The notes below the pieces were generated by a model. That model was not told where the DNA came from. It ran no database searches and saw only the letters and a list, made by a program, of their open reading frames with translations. Made by a program: the position numbers and the translations under genes. Below, piece after piece: positions 1 to 7,074 of a stretch of 64,000 bases of DNA. The DNA comes from an uncultured Prevotellaceae bacterium. Lineage in GTDB: Bacteria; Bacteroidota; Bacteroidia; Bacteroidales; Bacteroidaceae. Location of the stretch: the NCBI GenBank assembly GCA_902764705.1, contig CACWWZ010000001.1, positions 174,859 to 238,858 of the forward strand. The letters are read 5' to 3'. Each line of letters starts with the position of its first letter. The first letter of the stretch is position 1.

Positions 1-1
1 C

Positions 2-874
2 TTTTTTATTTCAGGCTTTTTGTTTTTCTATAGTTCAAAGAGCTATTTTCAAAAAATAAAGTCAAGGGTTCATACCTTGTTAATACCTTATGTCTTTTGG
101 AATGGATTAATCTTACTGGCATATTTGTTATTGTGGCTGAAAGGGAACCCAATGATGATTATGGGAAAGTCTATTGCTGATTATGATTTTGTGGATTATT
201 TGAGAGCCTTCATAGACAGGGGTAGTTGGGACGCAGGCAATGGATTACCCTTGCTTTGTCCGTATTGGTATATTCGTAATTTAATGGTATTGTGTGTTCT
301 GTCACCTATTATATATTATGGTATAAGATATTTGAAATGTTTTTTTGTCATAGCATTATTTGTTTGGTGGAATTCAATTCCATACAATGGAATGATTGCA
401 TCGAGCCTGCTGTTTTTCAGCCTGGGAGCCTATTTTTCAATAGAACAAAAGAATCCGATTAATGTGTTACGTAAATATATAATTGTTTTCTTTAGTTTAT
501 GGCTGGCGGCTTTCTTAATTGATTGGGCTCATTGCTTTTGGAATGTTCCTTACGCTTTGTATGTTCATCGTATTTCTCTCTTGCTGAATATTTTTATGTT
601 GTTGCTAATTGGGAGTTATCTAGGTAAAAAACAATATCCAGGTCGACAACTGCTTGATAGTTCTGCTTTTTGGATTTATACGGTGCATTATCCTATGACT
701 ATAGTATTTGGAACAGTGTTGGCTCGGCATTTCTCAGGTATTGCAGACTGGCAAATGTTCGTCTTTTATTGGTGTGGCGTGGTGTCTATTACAGCACTTT
801 GTGTGTTCAGTTATGCAATTCTGCATCGATTATGTCCTAAAATATTGTCTTTTGTTACAGGTAACAGATCATGA
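2..874 (+). CDS. Acyltransferase family 3 membrane protein (5' end outside window)
   Basis: The reading frame is open from base 2, where it reads FFISGF, so the gene begins left of the window; the TTG at 20 is not its start. The visible 290 residues are very hydrophobic, with about eight membrane segments, and carry the family-typical KSRVHTLLIPYVFWN and YWYIRNLMV stretches. Family 3 acyltransferases O-acetylate or O-acylate sugars of surface polysaccharide at the inner membrane. It is a paralogue of the protein at 12967-14007 (shared TLLIPY and LMV..L.PIIY.GIR segments). Its stop overlaps the next start as ATGA, so the two are probably translationally coupled. The acyl group and acceptor sugar cannot be told. 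Confidence 0.85.
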   Translation, partial: FFISGFLFFYSSKSYFQKIKSRVHTLLIPYVFWNGLILLAYLLLWLKGNPMMIMGKSIADYDFVDYLRAFIDRGSWDAGNGLPLLCPYWYIRNLMVLCVLSPIIYYGIRYLKCFFVIALFVWWNSIPYNGMIASSLLFFSLGAYFSIEQKNPINVLRKYIIVFFSLWLAAFLIDWAHCFWNVPYALYVHRISLLLNIFMLLLIGSYLGKKQYPGRQLLDSSAFWIYTVHYPMTIVFGTVLARHFSGIADWQMFVFYWCGVVSITALCVFSYAILHRLCPKILSFVTGNRS

Positions 875-1650
875 AGAAACTTATCATATATTTCTCTGTT
901 GCCATAACAATGTTATTGTTGCTCTTGGGTTCTTCACGACTCCACCCATATTATCACTTGGCTAAGAAACAGGTTATGACAGGAAATGAGTTGGCCGGTT
1001 CTACTAGTGATACATTGAAAATTGCAATTATTGGTGATAGTTGGGCAGCCTATCATCATGATTATGATAAGAAATTGGAATCAATACTTTATGATAAAGG
1101 ACTATCGGCCCATGTTGTCTCGATAGGCAATGTTGGGGCAAAGAGTAAGGAAATATATCAGCGTTTGTACTCTACGACGAAATCAGTTTTGCTAGAGCGA
1201 CCAGATTATTGTTTGATATCTGCAGGGATTAATGATGCAGTTGCAAAGATGGGTAAGGATTATTATGTTCATCATTATATGTTAATACTCCGGCAACTTA
1301 TTGAACTGGGAATCAAACCTGTGGTTCTTGAGATGCCTGAGGTGAATTATCGTGCTATAGCAAATCGCGAACCATGGACAATGAGAATGCGACATATTCT
1401 TTCTTCTTTGATGACAGGTTCTGAGCTATATGGGTTTAATTCTTATAAAACAGCTCTTGTTAGCACTATCAAAAAGGCAGATATGCAAAATCGTATACTC
1501 TATATCTCTGCAGATTCTTGGAATCCAGAAGGGTATGATGACTCTAGAGGTCTATATCTGCCTGATGATACGCATTTAAATGCTAAGGGATATGAAGTCT
1601 TTGATTCTTGTATTGCAGCAGCAATTTTGAAGGATATCGGGATTAAATAA
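871..1650 (+). CDS. SGNH/GDSL-family hydrolase, membrane anchored
   Basis: This 259-residue protein has an N-terminal hydrophobic segment (about residues 4-20), so it is exported or anchored. The SGNH blocks are visible: GDSW at 55-58 (nucleophile Ser57), GIND at 119-122, and D232-DT-H235 for the Asp/His pair. SGNH proteins are esterases or acetyl-transfer/deacetylation enzymes, and several act with family 3 acyltransferases. The ATGA overlap with the acyltransferase upstream supports a joint role in adding or trimming O-acyl groups on an exported glycan. That role is inferred; the fold assignment is firm. Confidence 0.8.
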   Translation: MKKLIIYFSVAITMLLLLLGSSRLHPYYHLAKKQVMTGNELAGSTSDTLKIAIIGDSWAAYHHDYDKKLESILYDKGLSAHVVSIGNVGAKSKEIYQRLYSTTKSVLLERPDYCLISAGINDAVAKMGKDYYVHHYMLILRQLIELGIKPVVLEMPEVNYRAIANREPWTMRMRHILSSLMTGSELYGFNSYKTALVSTIKKADMQNRILYISADSWNPEGYDDSRGLYLPDDTHLNAKGYEVFDSCIAAAILKDIGIK

Positions 1651-1664
1651 TAAAATAAGGTGAT

Positions 1665-2780
1665 ATGAACAAGATAAAGGTATTAGAGGTTATCCGTCAG
1701 GGACAGATTGGTGGGGGAGAGTCGCACCTGCTGGACTTGGTGACGTTCCTGGACAAGGAACAGTTTGAACCGGTGTGTTTGGCATTTACGTCTGGGGAAA
1801 TGATAAACAGGCTGGAGGCAATGGGCATAAAGTGTCATGTCATTGATACGCTGAAGCCATTTGATGTGAAAGTGCAACAGCAGATTGTCGATCTGATGCG
1901 CCAGGAGCAGATACGGCTGGTACATGCTCATGGTAGTCGGGCGGCATCGAACATGGTGTGGCCGGCACGGAAGCTTCGCGTACCTATTATATATACTGTG
2001 CATGGCTGGAGTTTTCATGATGACCAGTCGTGGTTGGTTCGGACGCTGCGCCAATGGAGCGAGAAATTGATTTGTTCGATGGCTGATCGTGTCATTTGTG
2101 TCTCGCAGAGTAATGCTGACACTGGTCGGGAGCGTTTTGGACTGAAGGATGCCAGTGTAATTGAGAATGGCATTAACTTGGTGCGTTTCAATCCTGATGG
2201 CCAATTTAAGAATCTGCGTGAAGAGTTCGGTTTCTCCGCAGATGACTTCGTGGCAGGATTTATAGCTCGTTGTACCAAACAGAAAGCTCCGTTGGACTTC
2301 ATGGAAGCCGTTCGTGTGGCCCATCAACGGAATTCCAAGGTTAAAGGACTCTTTGTGGGTGAGGGTGATATGGATGCTGAAGTGGATGCCTATATTGCTG
2401 AGCATCAGATGAGTGAATATGTCTATCGGAGCCCATTCCGTACGGATGTTCCTGATTTGCTGCATTGCATTAATGTTTATTGTTTGCCTAGTTTGTGGGA
2501 GGGCCTTTCTATTGCTTTGTTGGAGGCGATGGCCATGGGCAAAGCCATCGTGGCTACGCCTACCGATGGCACTAAGGAGGTGATTACTCATGAGGATAAT
2601 GGTTTAGTGATTCCATATTGCCAGCCTCAGGCCCTGGCTGATGCCATACTACGCCATTTTGAAGATCGTGCCCTCTATGAACAATGCGGCAACCGGGCTC
2701 ATCAATTGGTTGACCAGCGCTTTAATGCCCAGCGCGTCTCTGATGCTGTAGGGCAGATATATAGGGAAGTGGTGAAATAG
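1665..2780 (+). CDS. Glycosyltransferase family 4
   Basis: The 371-residue protein has the GT-B layout of GT4 enzymes. The N-terminal Rossmann domain holds a glycine-rich acceptor loop (QIGGGESHLLDL, about residues 14-25). The C-terminal nucleotide-sugar domain holds the EX7E-type segment PSLWEGLSIALLEAMAMGK. It should transfer a sugar from a nucleotide donor during polysaccharide assembly in the cytoplasm. It follows the hydrolase by 14 bases, with AGGTGAT just before the ATG, and is the last gene of this plus-strand group. Its codon use looks more GC-rich than the two AT-rich genes before it. Sugar specificity is unknown. Confidence 0.88.
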   Translation: MNKIKVLEVIRQGQIGGGESHLLDLVTFLDKEQFEPVCLAFTSGEMINRLEAMGIKCHVIDTLKPFDVKVQQQIVDLMRQEQIRLVHAHGSRAASNMVWPARKLRVPIIYTVHGWSFHDDQSWLVRTLRQWSEKLICSMADRVICVSQSNADTGRERFGLKDASVIENGINLVRFNPDGQFKNLREEFGFSADDFVAGFIARCTKQKAPLDFMEAVRVAHQRNSKVKGLFVGEGDMDAEVDAYIAEHQMSEYVYRSPFRTDVPDLLHCINVYCLPSLWEGLSIALLEAMAMGKAIVATPTDGTKEVITHEDNGLVIPYCQPQALADAILRHFEDRALYEQCGNRAHQLVDQRFNAQRVSDAVGQIYREVVK

Positions 2781-2957
2781 CTAATCGTTTATAATCAGAA
2801 ACTTCCTGTATAGTAACTACGGGCGATATAGGGAGATGGCTCGTAGTATGCACTGGTATTGTAATTATCTATGACGTCACAAATAGGATTGTTGTATACC
2901 CGAAGTATTGCGTTGGCATAATGAACTGGATGTTATAATACTTTTTCCCCTGAAATA

Positions 2958-2989
2958 TTTGGTGGATTGAATATTATTCCTTAATTTTG
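2958..2989 (+). promoter_or_regulatory. Bacteroidetes-type promoter of hipBA module 1
   Basis: TTTG at 2958-2961, a 20-base spacer, and TAATTTTG at 2982-2989 match the TTTG-N19..21-TAnnTTTG consensus. The predicted start is near 2996, leaving a leader of about 75 bases before the HTH gene. The rest of the 2781-3072 gap shows nothing else I can name. Confidence 0.7.
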
Positions 2990-2995
2990 CAGACG

Positions 2996-3058
2996 TAAAT
3001 ATCAGTTTGGTGAAGATAAATATTTGGAATTGCGCTTAAATATCATAATAATAAATAT
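2996..3058 (+). promoter_or_regulatory. Array of four TAAATAT motifs, candidate HipB operators
   Basis: TAAATAT occurs at 2996, 3017, 3037 and 3052, between the predicted transcription start and the hipB start. The first three are spaced 21 and 20 bases, about two helical turns. HipB-type antitoxins autorepress from operators near the promoter, so these are candidate binding sites. The region is AT-rich, so some copies could be chance. Confidence 0.4.
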
Positions 3059-3072
3059 TAAAGTTTAAACTT

Positions 3073-3384
3073 ATGGCTGACTTTTATGAATATTCAATCC
3101 CTGAACTTGTACGATTGCTTGGCATTCGTTTCAGGGGATACCGGATGCAGTGCAATCTTACTCAGAAGGAGGTGGCTGAGCAGTCGGGTATTGGACTGAC
3201 AACCATTCATAAGTTTGAGAATGGAACCGCTGGCAATCTCTCGCTGTCAACGTTTCTTCTGTTGCTCAAGGTGGTCGGTCAAATCAATGCTTTGGATGAT
3301 CTGCTCCCTGAATTGCCGGAGTCACCTTACCTCATCCGTAAAGATGAGAAAAAGGCGCAACGGATACGTCACACTAAAAAATAA
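3073..3384 (+). CDS. hipB: HipB-like XRE-family antitoxin (module 1)
   Basis: This 103-residue protein has a Cro/C1 helix-turn-helix at about residues 25-60 (LTQKEVAEQSGIGLTTIHKF). A basic tail follows (KKAQRIRHTKK), which resembles the tail of the HTH protein at 6206-6508. HipB proteins bind DNA and the HipA kinase, repressing their own operon and blocking the toxin. It lies six bases before a hipA gene and behind a strong promoter with repeated TAAATAT motifs. The pairing makes the assignment solid; activity is not proven. Confidence 0.85.
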   Translation: MADFYEYSIPELVRLLGIRFRGYRMQCNLTQKEVAEQSGIGLTTIHKFENGTAGNLSLSTFLLLLKVVGQINALDDLLPELPESPYLIRKDEKKAQRIRHTKK

Positions 3385-3390
3385 TCTGCT

Positions 3391-4887
3391 ATGATTAAAA
3401 CGTTAAGAGTGATTTTATGGGGTGAAGAGATTGGACGGTTGGCTTGGCATGACAGTCGCCGTTTGGCCTACTTCATGTATAATCCGGAATGGGTAAAGAA
3501 GGGATTGGATATATCTCCCTTGGTTGCTCCGATAGGTGATGCGCGGAGTTTGACCCTAGTTTGGGGTGAGGATGCCAAAATCTATCAAAAGCTTCCTGCC
3601 TTTGTGGCTGATTCTCTACCCGACGCCTGGGGTAATCAATTGTTTGACCTTTGGCGTCAGCAAAACCATCTGTCTAATGCTGACATAACGCCGCTTGACA
3701 AACTTTCGTTTATAGGCAAACGGGGCATGGGCGCTTTAGAATTTCAGCCAGAATTCTCTCGCGAGCGCAAATCGGAAAAGATTGACATGAGATCATTGGC
3801 CGATTTGGCCGAGCGTATCTATGCAGAAAGGGAACAAGCGCGCATTATGTCCGAAGAGTCTATCACCCTGCAATCGCTATTGACGGTGGGTACTTCGGCT
3901 GGTGGTCGTCAGCCGAAGGCCATTATCGCCATCAATCGGAAGACGGGTGAAATTCGAAGTGGTCAGATATCGGGGTTGAAAGACTATGACTATTATCTGC
4001 TTAAATTCGGCGATTCCAAGTATTGCACTGCCGAGCTGGAGATGACTTACTATGAACTTGCTACAATGGCTGGTGTCCGCATAATGCCATCAAGCCTTTA
4101 TGCTGTTGACGGTAACAATCATTTTATCACCAAACGTTTCGACCGTGATGGTGACCGCAAACTCTATACCCAGACGCTGGCCGCCATTAGTCCTGAGGCT
4201 GAAAGCTATGAACAGCTGATAGACGTTTGCCGTAAGCTTCACTTGCCAGAGGCTGACTGTCAGGAGGTGTTCCGCCGGATGGTCTTTAATATTTTGGCCA
4301 ATAACACAGATGATCATAACAAGAACTTCTCGTTTATCATGGGTGAAGATGGTTCTTGGCGACTGTCACCGGCTTACGATATCACCTATATTATCGACAA
4401 TGGTGGCTTCCTTCCCCATGAGTTTCACTGTATGTATATCAGAGCTAAACTTCGTGGAATTACCCGCGATGATGTGATTCAATTCGCCCGTGACAACGGT
4501 ATACGCCGACCTGATGCAATCATTCGCGATGTGGCAGGTAGTTTGAAGAAGTTCCGTAATATTGCTCTCAAATATGGCGTAAAAGACGAATGGATTGGTC
4601 GCATAGAAACCACTCTTGTCGACCATCTAAAGGCATGGGGAGAATGGGAGGAGGAGTTGTCAATGCCTGAGCAGACCATCAACGGGCATTCCATTCGTAA
4701 TCTCCGTATCGAACAGGCCTACAAGGGCAACTACCATCTGTTAGCTGAGATTGATGGCCGAGAACGGAAATTTGTCATTGGCAAGAATAAGGAAGAGTTC
4801 GCCCTCATTGAAAAGACAGGCATTGCCAACCTTACTGCCGAGCAGCTCATGGAAATGGCTAAACGCTTTTTTCTTTCTCGAACGTGA
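3391..4887 (+). CDS. hipA: HipA-like serine/threonine kinase toxin (module 1)
   Basis: At 498 residues it is somewhat longer than E. coli HipA (about 440). An N-terminal HipA domain covers about residues 5-120. The kinase part has a glycine-rich loop, VGTSAGGRQPKA (166-177), a catalytic loop NNTDDHNKN with Asp308, and the metal-binding SPAYD (Asp330), so the active site looks complete. HipA kinases phosphorylate aminoacyl-tRNA synthetases or other targets and cause growth arrest or persistence; the target here is unknown. An extra C-terminal region (about 425-498) is absent from the paralogue at 4901-6202. The two toxins are convergent with 13 bases between stop codons. Confidence 0.88.
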   Translation: MIKTLRVILWGEEIGRLAWHDSRRLAYFMYNPEWVKKGLDISPLVAPIGDARSLTLVWGEDAKIYQKLPAFVADSLPDAWGNQLFDLWRQQNHLSNADITPLDKLSFIGKRGMGALEFQPEFSRERKSEKIDMRSLADLAERIYAEREQARIMSEESITLQSLLTVGTSAGGRQPKAIIAINRKTGEIRSGQISGLKDYDYYLLKFGDSKYCTAELEMTYYELATMAGVRIMPSSLYAVDGNNHFITKRFDRDGDRKLYTQTLAAISPEAESYEQLIDVCRKLHLPEADCQEVFRRMVFNILANNTDDHNKNFSFIMGEDGSWRLSPAYDITYIIDNGGFLPHEFHCMYIRAKLRGITRDDVIQFARDNGIRRPDAIIRDVAGSLKKFRNIALKYGVKDEWIGRIETTLVDHLKAWGEWEEELSMPEQTINGHSIRNLRIEQAYKGNYHLLAEIDGRERKFVIGKNKEEFALIEKTGIANLTAEQLMEMAKRFFLSRT

Positions 4888-4900
4888 TTCTTGTGGGTAT

Positions 4901-6202
4901 TTATATGCTGTACAACAGATTGGACTCTATGTATCGACGATGCGATTCTTTTACGCCACAATCCTTTGCATATTCAGACCAGTTGGAAACGACGTCTGTT
5001 ATACGTTCGATTTCTTCCGATGCATTCCGAATCCCTTCTTGCTGTGCTACGATTAGCAGGTCTTTTCGATTATAGTCCTCCTGTTTGCTATTGAGTGACA
5101 ACTGATGTTTGCTCGTCCATTTACCGCCAGGTTTATAGGAGTAACATAGGTCGTAGGCTGGGGCAAAATGCCACTTTCCGTCTTGGCTCATCAAGAAAGA
5201 AAAGTTTTTGGTATGATCGTCATGGTTACGAGCCACAATGTTAAAAACCATACGTCTGTAGAGCTGTATAATATCTGCTTGTGACATACCCATTTTCCTG
5301 AGTACGGTGAATACTTCCTCATAAGAGTGCCTCGTATCTCTATCAAGATGGGCTAATCCTGCCAATGTTTGCATGTGAAGCTTTTCGCCATTGTCGAGCC
5401 TGTCAAATCGTTTAGTCATAAAATGGTGGTAGTCGCCTTCTGTCAATAGTCTGGATTCCGTCATCTCAATTCCGCAGTCAACAGCCATTTTGTAATAAGC
5501 GTATTCTATATTTCCAATACCTTGGGGATTATCGGATATGTCGTTATGCTCTGAATATGTTCCTCCATCAAATTTGAGGAGCCAATATGTGAATCCATCG
5601 GGGGCTTTGACTTGTCCTGATCGTACCTCTCCAGTCTGATTGTTGTATGCGATAATAGCTTTAGGCTTTGCCCCACCGGCTGATGTCCCGACTTTTAAAA
5701 CGTCCAAAATGGCCCTGTCCTTTTGTCTTAGTCTCGTCTGAAAGTCTGAACGTTCTTTGAATACTTTTTCAGAAAGGACCATCAGTTCTCGTATATAGAT
5801 TAATGTAGACTCATCGACTCCTTCAATATCCTCGGCTGGTTTATATTCAAGAGCTCCCATGGCTCTGTTTCCCATGTAACATAATCTCTCCAACGGAGTG
5901 ATAGTTTCTGATGATCTGCCATGTTGTTCAAACCACTCATTGATGAGCTGATTACCGAAGTTGTCAGGGAGTGAGTCGGCCACTAAGCCTGGTAAGCCCT
6001 TGAAACAGCGTGACTTGGCATGGAATGGGAAGCTTGTCGTTGACCTAGTACTAGTCAATGGCATCATAAGAGGTGCCACGTCATAGCCAGAGTGACGAAA
6101 CTGTGAAGTGAACTCAAAATCGGCATAACCGTATTCTTCGTTCCATGTCATGGCACCTACATGACGGCCCCAGAGGTAGACATTTACGATAATCGGTTCC
6201 AT
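4901..6202 (-). CDS. hipA: HipA-like kinase toxin (module 2)
   Basis: This 433-residue HipA paralogue has the same architecture as the protein at 3391-4887: N-terminal HipA domain, glycine-rich loop VGTSAGGAKPKA (171-182), catalytic NHDDHTKN (Asp329) and APAYD (Asp351). All key kinase residues are present. It is transcribed on the minus strand from the HTH gene four bases upstream, and converges on module 1. No terminator is visible between the two toxins, so their transcripts probably overlap at the 3' ends. The shared motifs point to duplication of one hip locus or acquisition of two related ones. Confidence 0.88.
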   Translation of the reverse strand: MEPIIVNVYLWGRHVGAMTWNEEYGYADFEFTSQFRHSGYDVAPLMMPLTSTRSTTSFPFHAKSRCFKGLPGLVADSLPDNFGNQLINEWFEQHGRSSETITPLERLCYMGNRAMGALEYKPAEDIEGVDESTLIYIRELMVLSEKVFKERSDFQTRLRQKDRAILDVLKVGTSAGGAKPKAIIAYNNQTGEVRSGQVKAPDGFTYWLLKFDGGTYSEHNDISDNPQGIGNIEYAYYKMAVDCGIEMTESRLLTEGDYHHFMTKRFDRLDNGEKLHMQTLAGLAHLDRDTRHSYEEVFTVLRKMGMSQADIIQLYRRMVFNIVARNHDDHTKNFSFLMSQDGKWHFAPAYDLCYSYKPGGKWTSKHQLSLNSKQEDYNRKDLLIVAQQEGIRNASEEIERITDVVSNWSEYAKDCGVKESHRRYIESNLLYSI

Positions 6203-6205
6203 ATA

Positions 6206-6508
6206 TCAATCTTTCTTTGTTCTTACGCGTTGGACTTTTCGCCCCTGGAGCTTTTGTAACTGAAGCGGACTGATTTTTGTCTCTGGTATCAATAGCTCGA
6301 AATTCTCCAGCATCCTTAGCGTGCGTAGTACGCTGATAAATAACTGTATAGAAACAGGCTGCCCCGCCTCTATCCTTCGCATGGTTGAGAGCGATATGCC
6401 AGACTGTTCAGCTACTTCTTCTTGCATTAATTCTTGTCTAATGCGTTGAGCTTTGATGCGCTGGCCTAACTTCTTGATGATTGCAGTATCACTGATTTCT
6501 GTCCACAT
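6206..6508 (-). CDS. hipB: HipB-like XRE-family antitoxin (module 2)
   Basis: This 100-residue HTH protein (LMQEEVAEQSGISLSTMRRI, about residues 26-45) ends in a basic tail, GRKVQRVRTKKD, like the module 1 antitoxin. It is four bases from its hipA. It should neutralise that kinase and repress the operon. The predicted minus-strand promoter and a palindrome lie just upstream. Confidence 0.83.
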   Translation of the reverse strand: MWTEISDTAIIKKLGQRIKAQRIRQELMQEEVAEQSGISLSTMRRIEAGQPVSIQLFISVLRTLRMLENFELLIPETKISPLQLQKLQGRKVQRVRTKKD

Positions 6509-6523
6509 GGATTATTTTTGGTG

Positions 6524-6553
6524 CAAAGATAAGAATAATAATTCAAATTTGAA
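6524..6553 (-). promoter_or_regulatory. Minus-strand -7 box with palindromic operator for hipBA module 2
   Basis: CAAAGATA at 6524-6531 is the reverse complement of TATCTTTG, a TAnnTTTG -7 element, placed to drive hipB module 2. TTCAAATTTGAA at 6542-6553 is a perfect 12-bp palindrome in the -33 region, a plausible HipB operator. A second inverted repeat, TTTAACT (6556-6562) with AGTTAAA (6574-6580), lies just beyond. No canonical -33 TTTG is at the right distance. Confidence 0.5.
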
Positions 6554-6614
6554 CATTTAACTCGCATTATTTAAGTTAAACATTCTAAATAGAGTTGTTA
6601 TGTTTGTTGAAGAA

Positions 6615-6676
6615 TTTGTGATTATTCTAAATATTTTGTACTTTTGCATTTCGTTAGGCATCATGTGTCTTAACGA
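6615..6676 (+). promoter_or_regulatory. Promoter of the small HTH gene, with inverted-repeat operator
   Basis: TTTG at 6615-6618, a 20-base spacer and TACTTTTG at 6639-6646 form a consensus Bacteroidetes promoter. Immediately downstream, TCGTTA (6651-6656) and TAACGA (6671-6676) form an inverted repeat straddling the predicted transcription start, as expected for autorepression by the HTH protein that follows. Confidence 0.55.
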
Positions 6677-6712
6677 AAAAGGTAATGTTAAACAATTAAA
6701 AAACAAAAAAAA

Positions 6713-6918
6713 ATGCAAAAGTATGATTCGCAGTTGAATCTGCGCAGAGTGATGATGAAAAAAACGTAAGTGATGCAGAGTTAGGTCGCCGCCTCGGAGG
6801 CATCAGCAGACAAGCCGTTGAGGCGATTGTGAAAGGGAGGAAGGATCTCACAGTAAGAAGACTTCATTTGATAGCAGAAGCCCTTCAGGTACGAGTTCGC
6901 GAGCTGTTTGACGAGTAG
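6713..6918 (+). pseudogene. Small XRE-type HTH gene interrupted by a frameshift at an A7 run
   Basis: From the ATG at 6713 the frame reads 18 codons and stops at TAA 6767. Reading one base back after the seven-A run at 6758-6764 opens a frame to TAG 6916-6918. That frame encodes a clear HTH (SDAELGRRLGGISRQAVEAI, then VRRLHLIAEALQVRVRELF). The joined product would be 68 residues. It has a consensus promoter, and the downstream frame has no start codon of its own. It could be a true pseudogene, a one-base sequencing error (A7 for A8), or a product of slippage on the A-run, a known -1 frameshift context. Confidence 0.55.
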
Positions 6919-7074
6919 GTGCAACCTGTGGGGTTGTCATTTCGTTTCGCGCTGCAAAATTGTGGCGCGAAAGCTTGCGTGTGCCCTTTTCTTTCCGTAA
7001 CTTCGCAGGTGAATCTCGCGCAGAGTCGCAGAGTTCGTGGAGTGATACGCTGAGGACATATAAGTTTTTTATTT

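Larger units (their letters stand above)
6509..7074. other. 566-base gap between hipBA module 2 and the VapE gene
   Basis: It holds the module 2 promoter region, a plus-strand promoter (6615-6646), and the frameshifted HTH gene (6713-6918). It also holds an inverted repeat TTTCGCGC (6945-6952) / GCGCGAAA (6965-6972) with a 12-base loop and no T-run. A 24/25-base imperfect direct repeat lies at 6727-6750 and 7002-7026, with one substitution and one indel. ATTCTAAATA occurs at 6582 and 6624. No intact gene was found apart from the HTH remnant. Confidence 0.6.

Noticed and set aside
1683-2591. Antisense open frame of about 300 codons over the GT4 gene
   Set aside because: No family features and entirely covered by a well-supported GT4 gene.
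4731-5094. Several short open frames at the junction of the two hipA genes
   Set aside because: All overlap the kinases in other frames and have no start context or recognisable sequence.
6945-6972. Terminator after the HTH remnant
   Set aside because: The inverted repeat TTTCGCGC/GCGCGAAA is clear, but it has a 12-base loop and no T-run, so it was reported only as a repeat within the gap.
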